DNA from: Hyaloscypha bicolor E
Lineage: Eukaryota > Ascomycota > Leotiomycetes > Helotiales > Hyaloscyphaceae
Direction of reading: 5' to 3'
Assembly: GCF_002865645.1 (NCBI RefSeq)
Contig: NW_020194628.1
Coordinates: 992,001-1,056,000, forward strand
DNA length: 64,000 bases
Shown here one piece after another: positions 49,606-58,173 of this stretch. A program made the translations under genes and the position numbers. The notes below the pieces were generated by a model, which ran no database searches, was not told where the DNA came from, and saw nothing but the letters and a program-made list of their open reading frames with translations. Numbering within the stretch: the first letter of the stretch is position 1; the number at the start of each line of letters is the position of its first letter.

Positions 49606-52321
49606 ATATCTTTATAATCCATTAAGAATAATAAAATAGCTAAAGAATAAATTCCTCAAGTTAGTAAAGTATAATAGCTAGTTCTTATAAGCCGCAATAT
49701 TATTAAAAGCCTATAGATTAATAGTATTAAAATTTAGAGTATTAAAGAAGCTTAAGCAGTTATAGAAGGCCTACTAATACTAGAAAAGATAGCTATAATT
49801 ACCGAATTTAATACAAATATTCTAGATAAGCTAAGCAGTATATATAATAAGCTCTTAAAATAGAAAACCTTTATTAGAGACGGGACTAGACTAGAATTAA
49901 CTAAAGAGGAACTAAAGAACTATTAAGCTAATAATAGGGAATTCAAGAATATTATTAAAGGCATTTCTAAAAACAGATAAGAGAAGCTTAATAAGATTAA
50001 AACTATAGTAAACGGTCTTAATATTAAGAAATAGAATGGAATTATACTATATAGTAAAGCTTTTAGCTAATATATTAATAATATCTGTAATAATCTTAGT
50101 AAAAATATCTATAAGAAGTTGTACTTTCTTTTTAAGACAAAAGCTTTAGTATACGAAGCTATTTAGTTAATTAATAAAGCTACTTTAAAGCATATTAAAG
50201 ATAAAAAGTATTAGAATACTAGTATATTTACTAAATTAGATATTACTAAAGTACTTAAATATACTAAAGCTATTTCGGAATATAGAGAATTAAAGTTTAA
50301 GCTACTATTAGCTAATAATCTTAAAGCTAGATAATATACCTTTAATACTTCCGGAATCCTAATTAAGGGAGTTTATAGTAATAAGCCTTTTCCTGCTTTC
50401 CGAAATGAGCCTAAAAAATGGGCCCCTATTATAATTTCAGTTTTAACTTAACCAGATCTAGCTAAGAAAAATAGAGCTAATTCGATAAAGCCTAGTAAGA
50501 AGACTACTAGTAAAGCTAGCAGAACTAGTATAACTAGATAAGAAGAACCTAGTAAGAATAGAGAGTAAGCTAAGCCTAAGACTCCTAATAAATAGTAGAG
50601 ATCTAAATACTAGACTAAGTATAAAGTTAGTAAAATAGCGGAAAGTAAGGAGAAGCCCTTTATACTAAAGAGAAAAACACTATCTAAAAAGACTCCCTTA
50701 ACTATACTTAGAACCAAGAAGCGGAAGACCAGGAATATTAAGTCCAGAGAACTTAATAAAGGCATTTAGTATATCTATAAGATATTAGCTAAATGGAAAT
50801 TAATATTTACTTAGTAAGATAAGTATATCTTTAAAAAAGTATATAGTAATATTATGGGATTTATTTTTAAGCAAGAATACTATAGGATTAATAATGAATT
50901 CCTTAAAGCTTCCTATATAATATATATTTAGTAACTTACTAATATTCTTTCTATTAATATATAAGAGATTGAGGATGTTCTAAAGATAATTACTAAGATC
51001 TATAAAGTTACTAAAGGCAAGAAGTATATTTCTATTACTTAAGTAAATAAGGAAATACGAGATTTCTTTTTTAAAAACCAGGAAATCGAGAAGTATAAAT
51101 ATAAGTACTATATTTCCAATTAATTCTGCCCTAATTTATAGCTCTAATTTAATACTATAGTCCCTATTCCTGAGTCTAGTACTATTAATTTGGGTATAAA
51201 TAGCCATATTTATAAGAAGAATTACCTAAAGTAGATTGAAAAGCTTAGTATTTAAGAGCTCTTAATAGAAAAGATAGAGATACTATAGTTCTATCTCTAA
51301 AAAAAATAATATATTAATATATAGAGATCTTAGTAATAGCTACTTTACCTTAGCCTCTTAACTTTTAATAACAGATCTATTAATATAGCTCGGATTTTAT
51401 AAGATATTAAGCAAGTATCCTATCTACCTAGTTACTTACTCTTAGCTAGCCTAATACTTTGCTCCTAGAAATATTAATTATAATTAATATAAAGGCAATA
51501 CTAAAGATCTGGCTATTACTAAAGCTTTAAGTAGCGAATTCTACCTTAGTAAAAAGTATTAGAATATTAGCTATATTTTCCTTATAAACTATAAGAAAGC
51601 TATTACCTTTGGTAAGAAGTTCTTTAAAGATATTAATTACTTCTCTATTTCTAATAAATTTAAGCCGGAAGTAGCTAAGGAAATAGGCAAGTATCTACTA
51701 AAAATAGTAGGAGAAAAGACTCCGAGTATAGTCTATTTAACTAGATAAATGAATACCTTTAGCTAGGTAATCTATAAGTCTGGAATTATAAGAAAGTATT
51801 AATTCTCGGATAATATATAAGTTAAAGAATAGCTTAATAACAATTTGCTACTTAATAGGCCTTTTATTATAGTTCCCATAAGTCTAGTTACTATTAAGGA
51901 TGAAATATACGAAAATAAAGTCTCCTATAAGATTATTAAAGCCTCTTATCTAGAGCTTTCCCTTCCTATTAAAGGTTAATTCAAGGATACTATAGATAAT
52001 ATGAAATTCAAAGAAGCTATTTATTTAAAGTATATTAGTACGATTTATAATATAATTCGCTGTAATAAGCCTTCTTAATACCCTGTAGTAAAGGCAGAAA
52101 TTAAGTAATAGTTAAAGGCGGATACTAATTAATATAGAGAACTATATCGGATTTGGTATAAGAATATAGCTAAGCGGGTTCGGATTACCTTTAAGCAAGT
52201 TCAGGAATACGAAATGAGACTATTTAAGGGTAATAAATCTTATTTTAGGTATATAGAGGAGAAATTAGATTAACTAATAGAGGAGGATCCTAAATATTTC
52301 GTTATTTCGGACTCTGAATAG
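49606..52321 (+). pseudogene. gypsy ORF3: ~905-codon third reading frame of unknown function
   Basis: A plus-strand frame runs from about 49,606 to a TAG at 52,319-52,321, interrupted only by TAG/TAA consistent with mutated Gln or Trp and by one shift at an A8 run near 51,298-51,305. Its likely first codon now reads ATA before S-L-Q-S-I-K, as RIP would leave an ATG. It is rich in Lys, Gln and Ile, with a Lys/Arg/Ser/Thr-rich basic segment at about 50,460-50,760 (K-P-S-K-K-T-T-S-K-A-S-R, then K-K-R-K-T-R-N). The second half is more ordinary and ends acidic: E-E-K-L-D-Q-L-I-E-E-D-P-K-Y. I see no signal peptide or membrane helix, so it is not an obvious env, and no enzyme motif. It ends about 45 bp before the polypurine tract, so it belongs to the element or was captured by it. 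Confidence 0.7.
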
Positions 52322-52364
52322 GATTTTTCTATTATTTTTGGTACTTAGGGGACAAGTACGAATA

Positions 52365-52378
52365 AATGGGGGGTCGGA
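52365..52378 (+). other. polypurine tract of the gypsy element
   Basis: ATGGGGGGTCGGA directly abuts the 3' LTR start. It is the expected position and composition for the plus-strand priming site of reverse transcription, and it stands out in otherwise AT-rich DNA. Confidence 0.75.
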
Positions 52379-52681
52379 TATAGTATAGCAGGCCGTACTT
52401 ATCGAAAATCATATTATTTTGGCGGTTTTGAGGTTTAGGTTACATGGCAAAGGCTACGGCCTTTTATACGTAACTTGCGGAAATCACATAAGAAAGCTAG
52501 TTTTTCTATAGACTTAGAGAATAATCCTTTATGAGTATTTAATTAATTAAGCTTTTATATACTATATACTATTTATGCTTTACTATTTACGCTTTTGATT
52601 TGTTATTTTGCTATCAAGTCACGTTTTGCGCTCTGGTATACTTTATGTGGGTTTTTGTCTTGTCGCAGTTTCCCTCCCACA
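52379..52681 (+). repeat. 3' LTR of the gypsy element
   Basis: 303 bp, same length as the 5' LTR. The inner (left) end is RIPed (TATAGTATAGCAGG), while the outer ~120 bp are almost clean (TCTTGTCGCAGTTTCCCTCC, then CACA). The mutation gradient is the mirror image of the 5' LTR. Confidence 0.9.
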
Positions 52682-52685
52682 CTAG
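52682..52685. repeat. target-site duplication, right copy (CTAG)
   Basis: Directly follows the 3' LTR and equals 39,558-39,561. Confidence 0.85.
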
Positions 52686-52884
52686 ACGGGTAATTTGAAG
52701 ATCGGATTTCCCCGGAGGAATCTACTTCCTTCGTTTTCTCATCTCCTAGCTTAATTAATTACTCTCAGTAGCATGTCAAATAATATGCGACTATAATGTA
52801 GCTACTCTGCTTTCTTTCTGACGAGTGATGTATTTCGTGCTTACCTTAACAAAATACCGAGTTAGTATTTAATTACCTGCAGGT

Positions 52885-53045
52885 ATAGAACTGACTTTTC
52901 TCTAGACTCTCGAAGGATATTTGTCCGCTCTCGCTCCTGTTCTGCTCGCTCATCTGCTTCTTAAAGTAGCTACTCTAGATACGCAAAATCTGATTCCCGC
53001 CTAGATTTAAAGCCCACTAACTACCCCTAACTCAAACCCTAAGGG
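52885..53045 (-). pseudogene. coiled-coil protein fragment
   Basis: Minus-strand frame with R-R-E-S-D-F-A-Y-L-E, two TAG stops at Gln positions, then E-A-D-E-R-A-E-Q-E-R-E-R-T-N-I-L. The E/R/A heptad-like pattern resembles the coiled-coil linker of a large fungal family of unknown function, but the diagnostic C-terminal part is missing. It is a short remnant or chance. Confidence 0.25.
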
Positions 53046-53232
53046 ATTTTGAACGCATTAAAGCCTGAATGCCTAACGCGCCAAGGTCGTATCGGTTAAT
53101 GCCGGATTACTGGGCGAATCACATGCCACTTCAAATCCAAAGTCGCGCATTCCACAAATTTCTCCCCTCGAATAGCCTTATTAAATTTTTTGCAAGCAAA
53201 AGATTAGACACCCATCCAAGGTTATTTTAACG

Positions 53233-53641
53233 ATGAGTCAGGTGTTCAACTCGATTAGCTCCGCCAATAGACTTCATCCCATCTATGCTGAGTAAGGCAA
53301 CCGTCTCGCCACGTCTTTCTGTCGCATAGTAACTATAACGACCTGTAATATTGATCTATTTATTTCTCCTTTACGCCGCGTGCTTTTAATTTACATTATT
53401 TCCATCGCACTCGGTATTATCTAAACTTCCGCTACCTTTCGAATTTCCGTACAGGGACAATCTCATTCCATTGTCTCCTAACCGGCGCCGCCTAATCACG
53501 ATTGAGGTAAATACCACAAAGAGCCTTTCCATATACCCGGCAGCCCATATAGCGATTTACGCAGTAACTTATATCGTATTAGCAAAAGGCACGATCCTCA
53601 TACTCGTACTATTCCTCGGCTTTCTCCGAGCAAACCCTTAA
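53233..53641 (+). CDS. small two-exon membrane protein (hypothetical, 81 aa)
   Basis: Exon 1 (53,233-53,291) starts M-S-Q-V-F-N-S-I-S-S-A-N-R-L-H-P-I-Y and meets a GTAAGG donor. Exon 2 (53,455-53,641) follows a TTTCCGTACAG acceptor after a 163-bp intron, and the joined frame stays open to TAA at 53,639. The C-terminal half holds a strongly hydrophobic stretch (I-A-I-Y-A-V-T-Y-I-V-L-A, a short K-G-T break, then I-L-I-L-V-L-F-L-G-F-L) that would form one long or two short membrane helices. I do not recognise the family. Evidence is the combination of canonical splice sites, frame continuity and a plausible membrane segment; composition is not RIPed. The gene could be longer at the 5' end. Confidence 0.45.
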
Positions 53642-53826
53642 CGGCGCATTCTCGAGCACTGCGATCCAAGCGATTCCGTTTGCGATCTAATATCCACCTC
53701 CTTCTCGAGTCTCCCGCCCTAGCTCTCTTTGCCTTGGAGTGGCACACAGGCCGCTAGATTTTACCAGCATCTTTGGCATATCGGACATACGTAGGCACTC
53801 CGTCTGAGATCAACCACCGGCCACGG

Positions 53827-54582
53827 ATGATGTCGACCTCAGCAATCTCCTTTGAGGATGCGAGAACGGCCCTCGCAGAAGATGGGTTCTATTGTATACA
53901 AGATCCGACGGTGGGGCTACGTATTTCAGAGATGGAGCGAAATAGTTCCCAGTTCTCTTCTTCGTCGAAAGCTGGACTGGAATTCTGCAAATCCAATGTC
54001 CTGAAGGATGAGGTTGGTCAAAGGTCGAAATCCTACCTCGAACACTGCTAATGTTGGCAGCGTATCCGGACCATCCTTGAGTCCTCCTTCGACTGGTGTG
54101 GTTTAGGATATTACCAGAGGATCGCCGAAGACCAAGGTCACATTTTCCAGCTCAGGAAGGGCGGCGAAAAACCTGATATTCTGTGTGTTCACCTATGGAG
54201 CAAGGGATCGCGAGTGATATATTACCGCGGTTCGCACCTAATCCCGTGGAAGAGTGTTCGTGCAGCAAATCGTATGTGGGAGATCCCATTTGCTGCCCTA
54301 GCACGAGCAGGAATCCTTGGAACGGAAATTTTCTTCGAGAATGGCGGATTATAAGTCATCGCTCTTTCTTCCGCACACCTCTTCTGATATATTTCAAGGG
54401 CTATCCTAGATACGCGACTTGCCTTCGAAATGAGACAAGGATCTCCAATCACATGTGGATTTGCTGTGAAAGACGAGTTAAGAAGTTGGCCGAAGCTGGT
54501 CTCGCCGGAGTCAGAGGACTCGGCTCAAATGATTGCGGAGTTAGAGACCGAAAAAATTGGTGTATACTTCGCAATTCGATGA
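53827..54582 (+). pseudogene. three-exon gene with a mutated intron-2 splice donor
   Basis: Exon 1 is 53,827-54,012 (M-M-S-T-S-A-I-S-F-E-D-A-R), intron 1 54,013-54,060 (GTTGGT ... CTGCTAATGTTGGCAG) and exon 2 54,061-54,350. Intron 2 is 54,351-54,398 and exon 3 ends at TGA 54,580-54,582. Both introns are 48 bp. The joined protein is 219 residues, with F-D-W-C-G-L-G-Y-Y-Q-R-I-A-E-D-Q-G-H-I-F-Q-L, V-I-Y-Y-R-G-S-H-L and G-G-L-A-I-L-D-T-R-L-A-F-E-M-R-Q-G. Intron 2 begins ATAAGT where GTAAGT is expected; unspliced, the frame stops at once (TAA at 54,352). The change is TpG to TpA, the RIP type. The G-S-H-L element faintly recalls phytanoyl-CoA-dioxygenase-like proteins, but I cannot place the family. 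It looks like a recently damaged gene. Confidence 0.6.
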
Positions 54583-54847
54583 GAGCTAAACAAGCGGAGG
54601 CGGAACTGGATAATGAATCCTAGAATACAGTACTCTATATATGTAGTCCTGAGCAGTCCTTGTATAAACCGAAAAACTGAGCGATAGTGGTCTTCATTGC
54701 CGCATACAGTAGCTCGTCTTCCTGTAGATTAGGACAATGAGATTATCTCGCCCACTTGCCGTCCATCGCCATGATTGTTACTTTCTTAAAAGAATACACC
54801 AAATTACAGCTATCCATGGCCATATAACAGCACGCGGGATCACCGTA

Positions 54848-55024
54848 CAGTCTCAGTAAACGCCCACCCGCCGTCGTTCGCAGGCATCGCTGGCGCCGTC
54901 TCAGCAAATGCCCACCCGCCGTCGTTCGCAGGCATCGCTGACGCTGTCTCAGCAAATGCCCATCCGCTGTCATTCGTGGGCATCATTTAGGCTGCGAATT
55001 CCCACCCGCCGTCGTTCGCCGACA
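54848..55024 (-). repeat. 48-bp in-frame minisatellite (16-aa unit)
   Basis: Four units begin (as CCGCCG on the plus strand) near 54,868, 54,916, 54,964 and 55,006, spaced 48, 48 and 42 bp. On the minus strand each codes MPANDGGWAFAETASA or a variant. The first unit (M-S-A-N-D-G-G-W-E-F-A-A) is the C-terminus of the zinc-finger gene. A 6-bp deletion relative to the others sits where that gene's TAA stop occurs, and three further units stay in the same frame beyond the stop. All indels are multiples of three. Confidence 0.85.
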
Positions 55025-55895
55025 TGCCTATGGTTGTCTCGGAAGAAAAGATCAATTCGGCATTGTTCGAGGGTCTCATTGTGGCTGCCTTAGCAAACGT
55101 CCCGTCGGTGGTGTTTGTTGGCGTAACCTTCATCGTCTCAGAAGGAGATGTTAACTTGTCGTCTGTTGCCATGGAACGAACGACAGACATATTGGATTGC
55201 AAAGATGTGTTTGCCGGAAGAACAGAAATTTGTGTCGTCTTGACCATCTTCTGCGCCCTGGTCGAGCTGCTATCCACAACTCCGTGGACCCGTTTTCTAG
55301 TATGACTCGGAGGGCTTTGTAACCGATCTAGCTCCTTGCTGACCATTCTGTTGAGTTGTGCAACCCGTTGCTGCATATATGTATCCTTCGACTTCTCGGA
55401 GCCGTTTTTGCAATCGTGCCTAACAAATCGATGAACTTGTCTGATAATCTCGAGACAGAAGGGACACATTTCGAAGCACTGAATGTCTGTTAGTAAAGTC
55501 AGCAACCTGCACTATGGCAAGATGAAAAACGTACGCTTTTGAAAGTGTCGGACAAGATTTCCTCGCGTCGTAAATGGCTCCACCCTTTTGCATCCGCGAA
55601 AGGGACACTGAAGTTGGTCTGGTCGAGCAGCAGGCTCATGGTCATCGTCCTCCCCTTCGCGATCGTCATCATCATCATTGTCACTGTTGATATGGTAGGA
55701 TTGAGCGAGGTGTAGTCGACATCGTTCTAATTTAGCGACAAGTAGCCGTTCCTCAGACTGATCAATTAGCAAGGCATTAAAAGGTTGTAAGGTACTGACT
55801 CGGTATTCTTCGATATGGTGGACCAATTCCTGATTTGTTAGGAAGTGGACAAAGCAAGTCTGGCACTGAAGGTGCTGCATGTGCTCGTTCGACAT
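54987..55895 (-). CDS. C2H2-type zinc-finger protein, 286 aa, one intron
   Basis: Exon 1 is 55,895-55,535 and exon 2 55,486-54,987, with a 48-bp intron (GTACGT ... TGACTTTACTAACAG). Splicing joins R-H-F-Q-K to H-I-Q and so completes the second zinc finger. Finger 1 is C-Q-T-C ... H-H-I near residues 11-28, finger 2 C-P-F-R-G-C ... H-F-Q-K-H (about 96-122), and finger 3 C-P-F-C ... H-R-F-V-R-H (about 127-144). An acidic run S-D-N-D-D-D-D-D-R-E-G-E-D-D-D precedes finger 2. The C-terminus is Ser/Thr-rich and ends in one 16-residue repeat unit. Probable nuclear DNA- or RNA-binding protein; target unknown. The gene diverges from the CxxC gene at 56,229. No RIP is visible. Start chosen as the first ATG before finger 1. 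Confidence 0.75.
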
Positions 55896-56228
55896 TTTGG
55901 TAAGGAGGATCGCAATGCAATGGAGACGAGTCCGTCAGAATCGCTCTTGCTTCAAGCTTCAAGCATTTGTCAGCCTGCCAATGAGGATTGTTACCGAGGT
56001 CGACGTTTTCAATTGGCAGAAAGATACGGTAACCCCAATGTGGCAAAACGGCCCAGAGCGCTTTTAGCCGCTAGGCTGCGTGACGTGGTGTGCCCAGATA
56101 AAGTCTTCGACAACTCTTCCTTCCTTGCGACAGAATTTCTGTCCCACGCATCCGATGCTATTTCCTGGCGGTCGTCGCCGAGTCCACCTCTATCGACCTT
56201 TACAGTTAGGAACCTTCCTAGCATAAAA
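55896..56228. promoter_or_regulatory. divergent promoter region (zinc-finger / CxxC genes)
   Basis: 333 bp of normal composition between two divergently oriented start codons. An open frame on the plus strand runs through it in phase with the CxxC gene, but it overlaps the zinc-finger 5' end in antisense and looks non-conserved, so I read the region as promoter or 5' UTR. No specific site can be named. Confidence 0.35.
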
Positions 56229-56562
56229 ATGCCAGAGTGTGAAGAGTGCAAGGGGGAAGGCTATAAGGACGGCTACATTTGCACTGCTTGCAAAGGCAAA
56301 GGCACAGTTGAAGCTCTCGCGCAGAGTCCCCGTATTGTCCGGTCTTTCACCGAGGAAGTACAATGCGACATATATGATAGGGTAAGTAAATAATAGCGAC
56401 ACATAAGTATTTAGGATGTTTTTTTCCTTTCCCCCTTCATTTTAAACACGATAACTAACCAAAATGTTTGTAACAGGACGATCCTGCGCTGCCCTCCATC
56501 ATGTCAACGATATCAATATCCACCAGTGTCCTACCTGTGACACCTTATCGTGCGGAGGTTGA
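56229..56562 (+). CDS. small CxxC zinc-knuckle protein, two exons (tentative)
   Basis: Exon 1 (56,229-56,381) codes M-P-E-C-E-E-C-K-G-E-G-Y-K-D-G, then C-T-A-C-K-G-K-G, two CxxCxGxG motifs like those that bind zinc in DnaJ-type modules, and ends at a GTAAGT donor. Two acceptors are possible. CACCAG (exon 2 at 56,527-56,562) gives a 62-residue protein ending C-P-T-C-D-T-L-S-C-G-G, adding a third CxxC. GTAACAG (exon 2 at 56,477) gives a longer tail without Cys. I prefer the first because it keeps the Cys pattern. No J domain is present, so it is not a co-chaperone by itself. Probably a zinc-stabilised peptide of unknown role. The 5' neighbour is the divergent zinc-finger gene. Confidence 0.5.
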
Positions 56563-57717
56563 ACTAGACGTTGCGCTCTTCTTTACTTGACCAGGGATCA
56601 GTCGTTAGGTCTTTCACTTCGCCTTACAACCCTGTATATATATCAAGATGGATGGACTGTGTGGCATGATAGCATGATGATGTATGTGGAGGATTTCTCT
56701 GTCTTAAACAGCAAACCAAATACGTCCGTCACCACCTTTCACACAGTATTTCAGCGATGCTCCGTTGTCGTGACACGCGTTTTGAATTTTGACCCTTTAT
56801 CGTCACAATAGACCTTAGCGATTTTCCGTGGCCCGAGAATCAGAAGCCTTAGTGGAAGAGCACCCAGAGAATGAAAGTTTCCACATATCTTGTGAACCTC
56901 CCTGTGCTTCTCGAACACAAGGAACTTCTACCTCTCGGAAGATGCATGGTATCTGGTCAAATTGCTAAGATCTTGAATACCTGCCTCAGGATACACGTCT
57001 ACAAACTTTTATCGCATTGGTCGTACAGTAAAAAAAGCTGGCTTAGGCTGGAGAGTTGGCCTGGAGGTCAGATTCCCACTGACCGAGTCAGCCGAGGCAA
57101 TCACATTTTTGGATCACCCCTGTCATGCAAGCGCCTGATTTGTTGGCGTGACTAATCACGCTTCTGAGAGTACCCCTGTCTTGGTACAATCACACATCTG
57201 TGATCACCCCTGTCCTTGAACGACCACGCGATCCTTTGACTTGCAGACTGACAGAACACATGTGGTGGGAATTACGAACATTCCCACATCTGGATCCCAC
57301 GGAGGATGGCAATGGCTCAGAAGATCGTGAGAGAAGAGTTGACCTTATTGCCGATCTTCTTGTTTCCTAAACCGGCGCACTCTCTAAGAAATATGCGGTA
57401 TTGCGCTTGGTGCTTTATCGGCTTTGAAGTATCTTATACGATCAAAGACACCTATCTATCTCTTGTGCCTCAATTGGAATTGCCAATGACCAGGATCCTG
57501 CATAACTACTCAATGTGGAAGACTGGGATCCTGCGTATATCACAATCCACTTCAATGTGTTGCTTGGCCCCGTGTTTCCTGCATCATGCATCAATAAACC
57601 ACATCAATTAGCGAATATGCCAATGTATCTTGCTGCAATCATGGAAATCGGCCTTGGGGATGAGGATCCTGTCCCGAGCTTCGATGCTTTACAGCCTTGA
57701 CTTAACCAATAAAGGTG
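56563..57717 (+). other. non-RIPed spacer with degenerate coding-like stretches
   Basis: No gene model holds. The plus strand has coding-like pieces at 57,253-57,362 (W-W-E-L-R-T-F-P-H-L-D-P, then E-D-R-E-R-R-V-D-L-I-A-D-L-L) and 57,515-57,700 (E-D-W-D-P-A-Y-I-T-I-H-F-N-V-L-L, ending at TGA), in compatible frames but separated by stops and shifts. The motif GATCACCCCTGTC occurs at 57,112 and 57,202, with a partial copy (AGTACCCCTGTC) at 57,169. It may be a decayed gene. Confidence 0.35.
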
Positions 57718-58173
57718 TCAGGAACGGAAAGGATACATACAAATAAACTCTTCCTCTAACAGTATCCAAGTCTAAACGACGCAATCAATGCTCCACATCA
57801 ATGTCTTGCTTCCCCCACACTGCTCCATGATTAGTCGACGAAGCTAGCTTGATCGTTCAAGGAGCCAACACAACATGCCGCAACCGTAGGCCGCCGGTTC
57901 ATCTAGGGGACAACGGAATCAGCTTCTTTGATCAACTGTCCCGCGTTGGCCGCACAAGAATGGACCTCCGTTGCGGACAATGATACGAAAACCAATGAAC
58001 ATATAAGGGCAGAGATCCCCTCTGAAGTTTTGATCATCACATTCGGTGTTCCCCAACATTCTGCTCCTCAAGCATTTCCCGAGCTCTTTTACTCTTTATA
58101 TCTTTCCATCACGTACACAGAGACGTCTAGGATTCATCTGAAAATAGCCTACCGCCTCTCACAGAACAAGACA
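57718..58173. other. 5' flank of the BCS1-like gene
   Basis: Non-RIPed upstream region. An open frame in phase with the gene begins at 57,928, but the family-like sequence starts only at the ATG at 58,174, so I take this as promoter/leader DNA. CT-rich and CA-rich words occur without a nameable site. Confidence 0.4.

Larger units (their letters stand above)
39562..52681 (+). mobile_element. Ty3/gypsy LTR retrotransposon, 13.1 kb, RIP-degraded, with extra 3' ORF
   Basis: One element is bounded by 303-bp direct LTRs (39,562-39,864 and 52,379-52,681) that start TGTG and end CACA, and by a 4-bp CTAG target duplication. The internal order is gag, protease, reverse transcriptase/RNase H, integrase, a 1.9-kb stretch without a clear frame, a third open frame of about 900 codons, and a polypurine tract. 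The reverse transcriptase-then-integrase order defines Ty3/gypsy. Coding regions are full of RIP-type stops, so the element is dead. At 13.1 kb it is about twice the usual length of fungal gypsy elements (5-8 kb), the surplus being the region after integrase. A solo LTR of the same family is at 18,240-18,542. Confidence 0.93.

Noticed and set aside
49606..52321. Envelope-like protein for the gypsy ORF3
   Set aside because: No signal peptide, membrane helix or Cys-rich ectodomain pattern is visible, and the frame is Lys/Gln-rich throughout.
54183..54623. 146-codon plus-strand frame
   Set aside because: It lies in the wrong phase over exons 2 and 3 of the three-exon gene; the spliced frame gives better protein-like sequence with two 48-bp introns.
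55024..55305. 93-codon plus-strand open frame
   Set aside because: Antisense shadow of exon 2 of the zinc-finger gene.
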